64,000 bases of DNA from CAVVPY01 sp963750295 (lineage in GTDB: Bacteria; Actinomycetota; Actinomycetes; Mycobacteriales; Jatrophihabitantaceae), in assembly GCA_963750295.1 (NCBI GenBank), contig CAVVPY010000001.1, positions 930,001 through 994,000 on the forward strand, written 5' to 3'. Position 1 is the stretch's first letter, and each line of letters opens with the position of its first letter. This document shows positions 16,893-24,208 of this stretch, piece by piece. Position numbers and translations under genes: made by a program. A model generated the notes under the pieces. The model ran no database searches. It saw only the letters and a list, made by a program, of their open reading frames with translations, and was not told where the DNA came from.

Positions 16893-17665
16893 CAGAATGC
16901 GGCCAGACCTTCCGTCGGGGACGACGCTTGAGCGTGGTTGCGGCGCGGGATCCGCCCGGCCAGTCGGGCGAGCCGCCCGGCGCGGACTGCCGCGGCCATC
17001 GCCTCGGCCATGAGCACCGGGTGCTGAGCGCGCGTCACCGCAGTTGCGAGCAGCACGCCGTCGCAGCCGAGTTCCATCGCCAGCGTCGCGTCGGATGCCG
17101 TCCCGATGCCGGCGTCGAGGATCACCGGGACGACCGCCTCGCTGACGATCAGCTCGATGTTGTGCGGGTTGCCGATGCCGAGCCCGGTGCCGATCGGCGA
17201 GCCGAGCGGCATCACCGCCGCGCAGCCGGCCTGCTGAAGTCGGCGGGCGAGCACCGGATCGTCGTTCGAGTACGGCAGGACGGTGAAGCCGAGCGCGACG
17301 AGTTGCTGCGCGGCGTCGAGCAATTCGATCGGGTCGGGAAGCAACGTGCGCTCGTCGGCGACGACCTCGAGCTTGACCCAGTCGGTCTCGAGCGCCTCAC
17401 GGGCAAGCTGCGCGGTGCGCACCGCTTCGCCCGCCGTCCGGCAGCCGGCCGTGTTGGGCAGCACCCGGAGCCCGCGCCGGTCGATCACGTCGAGCACCGA
17501 GCCCGTTGCTCCCGGTGCGGCGCGGCGCATAGCCACCGTGCACATCGCTGCGCCGGAAACGCCGAGTACCTCGTCGATGACGCGAGGGCTCGGAGCACCC
17601 CCCGTACCGAGGATCAGTCGGGACGTGAGCTCGACCCCGGCTATGACGAATGGATCGTCGGTCAT
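16892..17665 (-). CDS. thiG: Thiazole synthase (ThiG)
   Basis: ThiG condenses deoxyxylulose 5-phosphate, dehydroglycine and ThiS-thiocarboxylate into the thiazole phosphate of thiamine. The 257-residue TIM-barrel protein shows LTSRLILGTGGAPS, the Schiff-base lysine in VKLEVVADERTLLPD, and the phosphate-binding PVILDAGIGTASDA. ATG 17665 overlaps the end of thiS by four bases; upstream in-frame starts would run through thiS. Its C-terminal tail of about 15 residues (GRIPRRNHAQ...) is normal for the family. Confidence 0.96.
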   Translation of the reverse strand: MTDDPFVIAGVELTSRLILGTGGAPSPRVIDEVLGVSGAAMCTVAMRRAAPGATGSVLDVIDRRGLRVLPNTAGCRTAGEAVRTAQLAREALETDWVKLEVVADERTLLPDPIELLDAAQQLVALGFTVLPYSNDDPVLARRLQQAGCAAVMPLGSPIGTGLGIGNPHNIELIVSEAVVPVILDAGIGTASDATLAMELGCDGVLLATAVTRAQHPVLMAEAMAAAVRAGRLARLAGRIPRRNHAQASSPTEGLAAF

Positions 17666-17862
17666 CCGCCCGGCACCGCCGTCACGAGTTCGACCTGCTG
17701 CCCGTCGCGCAGCACCAGGACGGGCCATTCCGCGCGGGGGATGACCGCACCATCTACGGCGACGGCGCTGCCGCGCGCGGTGCCGACGACGTCGGCGAGC
17801 AGCGCGGCGACCGTCGTGCCGCCCGACACCTCGTGCTCGTCGCCGTTGAGCGTGATCTTCAT
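17662..17862 (-). CDS. thiS: Sulfur carrier protein ThiS
   Basis: A 66-residue ubiquitin-fold sulfur carrier. It starts MKITLNGDEHEV, contains the conserved VAVDGAVIPR segment, and ends in the Gly-Gly needed for adenylation and thiocarboxylation. It lies between thiO and thiG with 4-nt overlaps on both sides, which gives the order thiO-thiS-thiG expected for the glycine-oxidase version of the pathway. Confidence 0.95.
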   Translation of the reverse strand: MKITLNGDEHEVSGGTTVAALLADVVGTARGSAVAVDGAVIPRAEWPVLVLRDGQQVELVTAVPGG

Positions 17863-18992
17863 ACCCGCACCGCCGCGACGAACCGGTCCGGGGTGAACGG
17901 CGTGAGCACGTCGGGCAGCACCCCGTCGACGACCAGTTCGGCGATCGCATCCGCGGTCACGGGCGCCAGCAGGATCCCGTTGCGGTAGTGCCCGGTGGCG
18001 TGGATCAGCCCGTCCAGGCCGGACGGGCCGATGATCGGTGCGTTGTCCGGTGAGCCGGGGCGCAAGCCGGTGCTGCTCTCGTCCAGCACGGCCTCGGCGA
18101 GTTCCGGGAGCAGTGATTGCGCGTCGCGCAGCAGTTCGTACACCGCCCCGGCACGCGGGCGCTGGTCGAAGCCGGCCTCCTCGACCGAGGCGCCCACCAC
18201 GATCTGGCCGGTCTCGCGCGGGGCGAGGTAGATGTGGTTGCCCTTGATCGACCCGCGCAGCACGTGGGCCAGCCGCTCCGGTCCGGGCAACCGGAGCTGC
18301 AGGGTCTGTCCCTTGACCGGACGCACCGGTGGCGCGAACCGGGCCGGAAGTCCGGGCACCTGCCCCGACCAGGCGCCGGCGGCCAGCACCACCTGCCCCG
18401 CCGCGATGCGCCTGCCGTCGGACAGCGTCAGCCCGGTGACCCGGTCACCGGCCAGGTCGAGCGCGGCCTCGGCGACGAGCACGGCGGCGCCGCGTCGCTG
18501 CGCCGCATCGATCAGCGCTGCGCGCAGCCGGCGCGGGTCGACCTGATGGTCGGCAGCGGCCAGCAGACCACCGGGCAATCCGGCGGCCACGCCCGGTTCC
18601 AGCGCGCGGACCTCGCGCCCGCTCAGCAGTTGTGACTGCAGACCTAGCGAACCGATGAACGCGTGCTGGTCGCGCAATGCCGCCAGGTCGGCGGCGTCCC
18701 ACGCGATCTCGACGGTGCCGCACTCGCGGTACCCGGTCGAGATGGCGGACTCCTCGGCGAGGCCGGCGACGAACTGGGGGTAGCGCCCCAGCGAGTCGAG
18801 ATTCAGCCGCAGCAGCGGGGTTTCGGTGTAGGACAGTTCGGTCAGCGGGGCCAGCAACCCGGCTGCGGTGTGCCAAGCGCCGCGGCCCGGGTCAGGATCG
18901 ACGAGCGCGACCGACAGCCCGCGCTGGGCGCAGCGCCACGCGGTCGCGGCGCCGATCGCGCCCGCGCCGACGATGGCGACGTCGACGTGCAT
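17859..18992 (-). CDS. thiO: Glycine oxidase ThiO
   Basis: An FAD enzyme that oxidises glycine to the dehydroglycine used by ThiG. The 377-residue protein has the dinucleotide-binding VAIVGAGAIGAATAW at its start, a DAO-type core, and the C-terminal FAD motif GLRPGSPDNAPIIG with GHYRNGILLAPVTA. The start is ATG 18992; the open frame continues upstream but runs through the riboswitch. It is the first gene of the TPP-controlled operon. GGGGG at 19004-19000 may act as the ribosome-binding site. Confidence 0.95.
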   Translation of the reverse strand: MHVDVAIVGAGAIGAATAWRCAQRGLSVALVDPDPGRGAWHTAAGLLAPLTELSYTETPLLRLNLDSLGRYPQFVAGLAEESAISTGYRECGTVEIAWDAADLAALRDQHAFIGSLGLQSQLLSGREVRALEPGVAAGLPGGLLAAADHQVDPRRLRAALIDAAQRRGAAVLVAEAALDLAGDRVTGLTLSDGRRIAAGQVVLAAGAWSGQVPGLPARFAPPVRPVKGQTLQLRLPGPERLAHVLRGSIKGNHIYLAPRETGQIVVGASVEEAGFDQRPRAGAVYELLRDAQSLLPELAEAVLDESSTGLRPGSPDNAPIIGPSGLDGLIHATGHYRNGILLAPVTADAIAELVVDGVLPDVLTPFTPDRFVAAVRV

Positions 18993-19037
18993 CTTCGTGC
19001 CCCCGTCCGCAGGGATGGACGAGTGCTCGCTGGGGGT

Positions 19038-19124
19038 CACTTCCTGCGCCGGCATTACCCGGATCAGGTTCGACGGTCGGCGGCTCCCAGCCAGCCCTCT
19101 CAGCCCGGTTCACCGGGCTCCCGT
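19038..19124 (-). promoter_or_regulatory. TPP riboswitch (THI element) upstream of thiO
   Basis: On the minus strand the conserved THI segments appear in order: GGGAGCC, then GGCTGAGAGGG, then GACCGTCGAACCTGATC, and CCGGGTAATGCCGGCGCAGG followed by AAGTG. These are the P1/P3 and pyrophosphate-sensor sequences of TPP aptamers. The element ends about 46 nt before the thiO ATG. CCCCC at 19036-19032 could pair with GGGGG at 19004-19000 just before thiO, next to a CGTCC/GGACG stem, which would fit control of translation initiation. That mechanism is inferred. Confidence 0.95.
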
Positions 19125-19150
19125 GTACGGAACAGACCATACGCCTGTCG

Positions 19151-19156
19151 TACCGT
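19151..19156 (+). promoter_or_regulatory. Leaderless -10 box (TACCGT) of thiE
   Basis: TACCGT ends six bases before the GTG start of thiE at 19163. It has the same hexamer and spacing as at uvrB. The short divergent gap leaves no room for a second riboswitch, so thiE seems not to be TPP-controlled. Confidence 0.5.
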
Positions 19157-19162
19157 CGCCGG

Positions 19163-19840
19163 GTGAACCCTGCCGAGAAACTGGCCGCCGCCCGGCTGTA
19201 CCTGTGCACCGACTCCCGAGCGCGGACCGGTGATCTCGAGGACTTCCTCGACGCCGTCCTCGCCGCCGGGGTGGACGTGGTGCAACTGCGCGAGAAGGGC
19301 CTCGAGGCGAAGGACGAGATCCGGACGCTGTCGCTCGTCGCGGCGGCAGCGGAACGGCACGGCGCGCTGTGGGCGGTCAATGACCGCGCCGACGTCGCTC
19401 GTGCGGTGGATGCGCCGATCCTGCACCTCGGTCAGGACGACCTGCCGCTCGCCGTCGCACGCGCGATCGTGGGCCCGGACACGCTGATCGGCCGCTCGAC
19501 CCATTCACCGACTCAGTGCGACGCGGCCCGGGTCGAGCCCGGCATCGCGTACTACTGCACCGGCCCGACCTGGGTGACGCCGACCAAGCCGGGCCGGCCC
19601 GCCGCCGGCCCGGCGTTGATCTCGCACGCGGCGGCCCATCAGGACGCCCGGCCGTGGTTCGCCATCGGCGGAATCGATAGCCTCGACCGGCTCGACCAGG
19701 TACTGGCGCTCGGGGCAACCCGCGTCGTCGTCGTGCGGGCGATCACCGAGGCAGACGATCCCGGCGCGGCCGTCCTCGAGTTTGCCCGCCGCCTGGCCAG
19801 CAACCGCGACGGGGTAGGCACTGGCCGGGGAAAGCGCTGA
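19163..19840 (+). CDS. thiE: Thiamine-phosphate synthase (ThiE)
   Basis: ThiE joins the thiazole phosphate and hydroxymethylpyrimidine diphosphate to thiamine phosphate. The 225-residue TIM barrel has ARLYLCTDSRA, the diphosphate site VVQLREKGLEAKD, WAVNDRADVA, HLGQDDLP, the GRSTHS motif, GPTWVTPTKPGRPA and FAIGGID. GTG 19163 matches the leaderless promoter. It is divergent from thiO, so the pathway is split between a riboswitch-controlled arm and this arm. Confidence 0.95.
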   Translation: MNPAEKLAAARLYLCTDSRARTGDLEDFLDAVLAAGVDVVQLREKGLEAKDEIRTLSLVAAAAERHGALWAVNDRADVARAVDAPILHLGQDDLPLAVARAIVGPDTLIGRSTHSPTQCDAARVEPGIAYYCTGPTWVTPTKPGRPAAGPALISHAAAHQDARPWFAIGGIDSLDRLDQVLALGATRVVVVRAITEADDPGAAVLEFARRLASNRDGVGTGRGKR

Positions 19841-19957
19841 TTCCGCACCCTGCGTGCCGAGTTTGAGTCGGTCGCGTCCGGCGGGACCAATCTGCGATCC
19901 GCCGCCGCGCCGGACCGCAGAAGTTCCACATCGACTCATCGTTGGGAGGGCTTTGTC

Positions 19958-20551
19958 ATGCGCAGAATCCGCATTGTGCTGACCCTGCTTTCCGCAATGC
20001 TGGTCGGGGCAATCGCGGCCGGCGCAGCCGCCGGAGTCCCCGAGATCGACAACGCGAACGCAAGCGTGCGGTTGACGGCCAAGCCGGCATTCACGCAGGT
20101 GACCTGTGCCGGCGAGGACGGCACCGACTATGTGACCTTCCGCGGCCGCTGGATCGGAACCCAGGCCGAAATGACGCCCGGGTTCACCGACTACAACCTG
20201 TCGGGGTCGCTGACCGTTCGCCGCGTCGAGTGGACGATCAACCTGCGCACGCTGCGCGGCGTCCTGACCGGTGTAGCCGTGCTGGTGTCGCCCGAAGCGG
20301 GGACCACGACGTATCTGGGTCGGCTCACGCTGATCACCGAAGGCAAACCCAATGCGGATTCACCTGCGTTGGCGCGCGGTTGGTTGGCTGCGTCCACGTA
20401 CACCAACGGCACGGCGGACGGCGGCAGCGTTCTCGCCAATGTCGAGATGAAGATCGACGCCACGTTCGCGGCCTCTGGAGGATTCGGCGACGCGTTCGGG
20501 ACGCTCGGGACGCTCGACTACTCGGTGGCAACCGTGAACCAAACCTGCTGA
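19958..20551 (+). CDS. Secreted protein of unknown function
   Basis: A 197-residue protein with a clear signal peptide (RRIRIVLTLLSAMLVGAIAAGAAAG, about 2-26). The rest is predicted beta-rich and includes two Cys residues, one near the N-terminus of the mature part (VTCAGEDG) and one as the last residue (NQTC), which could form a disulfide. A strong GGGAGG lies about ten bases before ATG 19958. No family is recognised. It stands alone between thiE and the convergent DUF1684 gene. Confidence 0.75.
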   Translation: MRRIRIVLTLLSAMLVGAIAAGAAAGVPEIDNANASVRLTAKPAFTQVTCAGEDGTDYVTFRGRWIGTQAEMTPGFTDYNLSGSLTVRRVEWTINLRTLRGVLTGVAVLVSPEAGTTTYLGRLTLITEGKPNADSPALARGWLAASTYTNGTADGGSVLANVEMKIDATFAASGGFGDAFGTLGTLDYSVATVNQTC

Positions 20552-20597
20552 TCGTGGCCGCAGCACGCACCGCAGCAACGACTGCGGGCGGGCGGGA

Positions 20598-21194
20598 TCA
20601 GAGGCGTTCACCGACTTCGACCTGGACGGGGGTGGTATTGCCCTCCGGTGCGAGCGGGCACTCCCAGCGCGGGTTGTACCGGCACGACGGGTGGTAGGCG
20701 AAGTTCAGGTCGAGGACGAGTTCGGTGAAGCTACCGCCGAGGTCTGCGCCCTTCGCCGTGTCGAGCAGGTATCGCCCGCCGCCGTAGGTGGAATGTCCGG
20801 CGGTGCCGTCGCGCAGCGGGATGAACAGGCCGCCGCCGTACTGGGCGAGCCACCACACATCGAGGTCGAGGACGAGCGGGTCGGACAGGTGCACCTGCCC
20901 GACCCGCCTGAACCGGATCGTCCCGTCGTTCGCGCTCGGCACCTCGCGCTCCAACGGCGGTGCAGCGTCGACCGGCACGGTGAACCGCAGCGCGGGGTCG
21001 TAGGGCCAGTACGGCAGACCGGTTCGGCGCAGCGGGTCATCGCTCGTGAGCGGCGACTGCGGATGCCCGCGGAACAACTCGTCCCGCCCCGCGCGCCAAC
21101 CCGCATGCGCGAGTGCGGGATCGGACTCCCCGCGGACCTCCGCGTAGAGCGTGGCGACCGCTCGCCGCCACGAGGTCAGCTCGAGTTCGGTCAC
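20598..21194 (-). CDS. DUF1684 domain protein
   Basis: A 198-residue protein with the DUF1684 signature: SPLTSDDPLRRTGLPYWPYD near the start of the domain and DLNFAYHPSCRYNPRWECPL near the C-terminus, including the conserved His/Cys/Cys residues. GTG 21194 overlaps the thiD stop by 4 nt. The biochemical role of the family is not established. Translational coupling to thiD is clear from the overlap, but a thiamine role is only a guess. Confidence 0.85.
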   Translation of the reverse strand: MTELELTSWRRAVATLYAEVRGESDPALAHAGWRAGRDELFRGHPQSPLTSDDPLRRTGLPYWPYDPALRFTVPVDAAPPLEREVPSANDGTIRFRRVGQVHLSDPLVLDLDVWWLAQYGGGLFIPLRDGTAGHSTYGGGRYLLDTAKGADLGGSFTELVLDLNFAYHPSCRYNPRWECPLAPEGNTTPVQVEVGERL

Positions 21195-22000
21195 GGCAGC
21201 GGCCAGTCCCGGACGCGCCAGAAGTGGCCCACCGGTCCTCGCCCCGAGCCGAGCGGGAAGGATCCGCCGACCGCCCCCGTGACGAACCGCTTTCCCGCCC
21301 GAACGGCCTCCACCATGTCCAGGCCGCGAGCGAGCCCTGCCGTGATCGCGGCCGCGAGCGTGTCGCCGGATCCGTGCGTGTGCACCGTCTCGTGGCGAGG
21401 CGCGTCGAGCGTCACGAACTTCGACCCGTCGTAGAGCACGTCGATCGCGTCGCCGTCGGGCAGATGGCCACCCTTGATCAGCACCCACGCCGGCCCGAGC
21501 GCGTGCACGGCCCGTGCCGCTTCGTGCATGTCCGCAACCGACTGCACCTCGATGCCGGTGAGCAGGCGCACCTCGTTGAGGTTCGGGGTCACGATCGTCG
21601 CGAGCGCGATGACCTGGTCACGCAGCGTGTCGATCGCAGCCGGCGGGAACAACGGGTCGCCGTGCTGCGACGCGGCAACCGGATCGACCACGAACGGCAC
21701 GATGTTCAGGCGCCGCACGGTGTGCGCGACGACAGCCATCGTCTCGGCCGACGCGAGCATTCCGGTCTTCGCGGCGCCGACGCCGATGTCGGTCCATACC
21801 GACTCGATCTGTTCCGCGACGGCCTCCGGGGGTAGCGGGTAGACGTTGCTCACCCCGAGCGAGTTCTGCACCGTGATCGCGGTCAGCGCCGACATGCCGT
21901 GGACGTGGCAGGCGAGGAAGGTCTTCAGATCGGCCTGCGCGCCGGCGCCCCCGCCGGAGTCCGAGCCGGCGATCGTGAGCGCGGTGGGGGGCTGGGTCAC
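21191..22000 (-). CDS. thiD: Hydroxymethylpyrimidine / phosphomethylpyrimidine kinase (ThiD)
   Basis: ThiD phosphorylates hydroxymethylpyrimidine twice to give the substrate of ThiE. The 269-residue ribokinase-fold protein begins ALTIAGSDSGGGAGAQADLKTF, the family hallmark, and has the catalytic GSGDTLAAAITAGLARG near residue 215. GTG 22000 gives the standard N-terminus TQPPTALTIAGSD. No TPP riboswitch is visible upstream. It is followed by the overlapping DUF1684 gene. Confidence 0.96.
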   Translation of the reverse strand: MTQPPTALTIAGSDSGGGAGAQADLKTFLACHVHGMSALTAITVQNSLGVSNVYPLPPEAVAEQIESVWTDIGVGAAKTGMLASAETMAVVAHTVRRLNIVPFVVDPVAASQHGDPLFPPAAIDTLRDQVIALATIVTPNLNEVRLLTGIEVQSVADMHEAARAVHALGPAWVLIKGGHLPDGDAIDVLYDGSKFVTLDAPRHETVHTHGSGDTLAAAITAGLARGLDMVEAVRAGKRFVTGAVGGSFPLGSGRGPVGHFWRVRDWPLP

Positions 22001-22041
22001 CGCACGATCGTCGCACCGGCGTGTTCGGCGATGATGGTGCG

Positions 22042-22425
22042 GTGCTGCGCCACGTGACAATCACCGCGTCCGGCTTCGGGGCGAGCCTCGCGTTCTACGA
22101 CGCCGCGCTGGGGGCGCTGGGTCTGGACCGGCTCGCCGAGTTCGGGGACGAGGAAGAGGCGGACCCCGCCACCGAGGCGGCCGCGTGGGGGAGCGACGTG
22201 CCGGTGGTGTGGCTGGTGTCCGGTGCCCGGCCGACTCTCGGCGCGCACCTCGCCTTGGCCGCGCCCGACCGTGCCGCCGTCGACCGGTTCCATGCGGCCG
22301 CTATCGGCGCCGGCGGCACCGACCGGCACGCACCGCGGCGGTGGACCCTCTACCGGCGGGGTACCTATCACGCGATCGTCGCCGATCCGGACGGGAACCT
22401 CGTCGAGGCCGTCAGCAGCGAGTAG
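22042..22425 (+). CDS. VOC (glyoxalase-like) superfamily protein
   Basis: A 127-residue protein starting LRHVTITASGFGASLAFYDAALGALGL, the typical first half of a VOC domain, and ending HAIVADPDGNLVEAVSSE, the typical second half. GTG 22042 is chosen because VOC proteins usually begin at this point; GTG 22021 in the same frame would add seven residues. The gene is divergent from thiD. Substrate and metal are unknown. Confidence 0.8.
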   Translation: MLRHVTITASGFGASLAFYDAALGALGLDRLAEFGDEEEADPATEAAAWGSDVPVVWLVSGARPTLGAHLALAAPDRAAVDRFHAAAIGAGGTDRHAPRRWTLYRRGTYHAIVADPDGNLVEAVSSE

Positions 22426-22442
22426 CCGGGTACTGACCCTGC

Positions 22443-22733
22443 TCAATCGAGGTCGCGGACGTGCTCCACGTGCGGGGGGTGGGCGAAGTACGGGCCGATC
22501 GCGCCGCGCCACTGCGCGAACCGATCGGTGGCGCGGAAGTTGTCCTCATGAGCCGCGACCGAGTCCCACTCGACGAGCAGGACGAAACGGGTGGGCGTCT
22601 CGATGCACTGGGTCATGCGCACCGACCGGCAACCAGGGGTACCGATCAGCACACCACGCACCCCGCGGTAGGCGGCGGCGAAGTCTGCCTCCGCGCCGGC
22701 GAGCACCTGGATGTCAGCGACTTCGAGGACCAT
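22443..22733 (-). CDS. Antibiotic biosynthesis monooxygenase (ABM) domain protein
   Basis: A 96-residue dimeric alpha-beta barrel protein of the ABM family: VLEVADIQVLAGAEADFAAAY at the start, LLVEWDSVAAHEDNFRATDRF in the middle. Members include small quinol or heme monooxygenases and many of unknown role. It ends close to the end of the convergent VOC gene (17-nt gap). No partner genes indicate a pathway. Confidence 0.8.
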   Translation of the reverse strand: MVLEVADIQVLAGAEADFAAAYRGVRGVLIGTPGCRSVRMTQCIETPTRFVLLVEWDSVAAHEDNFRATDRFAQWRGAIGPYFAHPPHVEHVRDLD

Positions 22734-22815
22734 CCGTCGAGGTTCCCAGATCCGGCCGCGGAGCCGAGCGGCGCGGTACTGGATTCACACCAGTCACACC
22801 TGGCACAATCGCCCC

Positions 22816-23907
22816 ATGGGTTTCGGGCGCATCGCCTCGAGCACGATCGCCGTCGTGGCCGTCGGGGGCTGCGCAGCGCTCGCGCTCGGCATGGGCCGGG
22901 CCGGCGCCGATCGGCACGCAAGTGCGGCCGAGCCGGCCTCGCTCCAGACGTGGTCGTCGTCGATCCCCGCGGTGCTGCCGCGGGCCACCTCCGCCTCCAC
23001 GTCCACAGCCACGTCGGCGCCGTCGGCAACCGCGTCGGCATCCTCGTCGGCCCGAGTGTCGACGCGGGCACGAGCCACCCCGGTCCCGACGACCGCGGCA
23101 CCGAGCCGTGCAGCAAGCACGCCCGCGACCGCACCGGCCTCGACTCGTCCCGCAGCGAGTCCGCACCCGACGAGGACCCGGCCGAGTCCCGCGCCGGCGC
23201 CGCACTCGACACCGCGGCCGACCCCGCACACGACGAGCACCCACCGCTCGAGCCACCCGGCACCACCCCCGGCACCACCCCCGGCACCACCGAGGGGCTC
23301 GTCGTTGCCGTTGCGCGGCTTCTACACCGGATCCGCGTCGAAGATCATCACGGTCGTGGCTCATTCGGGCTACAGCACGACGGCGACGCTGCAGGCCTGG
23401 ACGAAGGCGGCCGGTGGCGGCTGGCTTCGCTACGGCTCGGCGGTCACCGCCCACGTCGGGTCCGACGGGTTGTCGCGCTCGCCGAGTGAATGGCGATCGG
23501 CGACCCCGATCGGCAGCTTCTCGCTGACCCAGGCCTTCGGTCATTACGGCGATCCCGGAACGTTGCTGCCGTACTTCCGGACCAGCCCGGCCGACTGGTG
23601 GATCAGCCAGTCCGGGCCGCTCTACAACACCCATCAGCACTGCTGGTCGGGATGCCCGTTCACGCGAGGCTCGCCGAACGAGCACCTGTATTACGAAACG
23701 CCGTACTACAACTACGCAGTCGTGATCGACTACAACACCCGCAATGCCGGGACGGTCCGGCAGGGCGCAGGCAGTGCCTTCTTCCTGCACGTGACCGACG
23801 GCGCCGCGACTGCCGGCTGTGTGGCGATCCCGCAGGAGAAGCTGGTGAACCTGATGCGCTGGCTCACACCGGGTGCCCACCCGCGCATCGTGATCGGCGT
23901 GGCATAG
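22816..23907 (+). CDS. Exported L,D-transpeptidase (YkuD-like) with long Ser/Thr/Pro linker
   Basis: A 363-residue exported protein. After a signal peptide or anchor (IAVVAVGGCAALALG, about 9-24) comes a low-complexity Ala/Ser/Thr/Pro tract (about 35-170), then a catalytic domain. The domain has H325 (FFLHVTDG) and the nucleophile C335 (TAGCVAIP), the active site of L,D-transpeptidases that make 3-3 cross-links or attach proteins to peptidoglycan. CACAAT six bases before ATG 22816 may be the -10 box of a leaderless mRNA. A full paralogue lies at 26085 and a dead one at 25931. Confidence 0.85.
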   Translation: MGFGRIASSTIAVVAVGGCAALALGMGRAGADRHASAAEPASLQTWSSSIPAVLPRATSASTSTATSAPSATASASSSARVSTRARATPVPTTAAPSRAASTPATAPASTRPAASPHPTRTRPSPAPAPHSTPRPTPHTTSTHRSSHPAPPPAPPPAPPRGSSLPLRGFYTGSASKIITVVAHSGYSTTATLQAWTKAAGGGWLRYGSAVTAHVGSDGLSRSPSEWRSATPIGSFSLTQAFGHYGDPGTLLPYFRTSPADWWISQSGPLYNTHQHCWSGCPFTRGSPNEHLYYETPYYNYAVVIDYNTRNAGTVRQGAGSAFFLHVTDGAATAGCVAIPQEKLVNLMRWLTPGAHPRIVIGVA

Positions 23908-24208
23908 CACAGACACCGCGGTAGGTAGGGCACGTCTCGGTGGCGATCCACACGCCCCGGCTGATGCTCCGTGCCCGGTCGGTCCGCCCGAGGTACCCGC
24001 CGACCGCCGACAGGCACAACCCAAGACCCGCCGCGGAAGAGCCGGTCACCACCGGCCGCTCCAACCTGCCGATATGCCCCCGGTGCGGGGCCGGTGCGGG
24101 GCCGGTGCGGGGCCGGGCGCGGCGCGTCACCGGTGAGGTCGGGCTGGTGAAAACCGGTCAGCCGATCCGCGCGGCCATGGACACGATGACCACCTCTGGA
24201 GGGCGCTG
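23908..24208. other. Intergenic region of 301 bp
   Basis: It lies between the first L,D-transpeptidase gene and the convergent lysyl-oxidase-like gene. Besides the 11-bp tandem repeat at 24081-24113 I see no gene, promoter or clear terminator. An open frame on the minus strand (24130 to 23864) exists but overlaps the end of the transpeptidase and has no start signals. Confidence 0.5.
24081..24113 (+). repeat. Three tandem copies of CGGTGCGGGGC
   Basis: The 11-bp unit CGGTGCGGGGC is repeated three times without change, followed by a partial fourth copy (CGGGC). It is in a non-coding gap, and the 11-bp period is not a codon multiple. Confidence 0.8.

Noticed and set aside
23864..24130. 88-codon open frame on the minus strand (…SAAGLGLCLSAVGGYLGRTDR…) after the first L,D-transpeptidase gene
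   Set aside because: It has one hydrophobic stretch, but it overlaps the transpeptidase end, runs through the 11-bp repeats, lacks a ribosome-binding site or leaderless box, and matches no family I know. It could be a decayed remnant; not supported enough to list as a gene.
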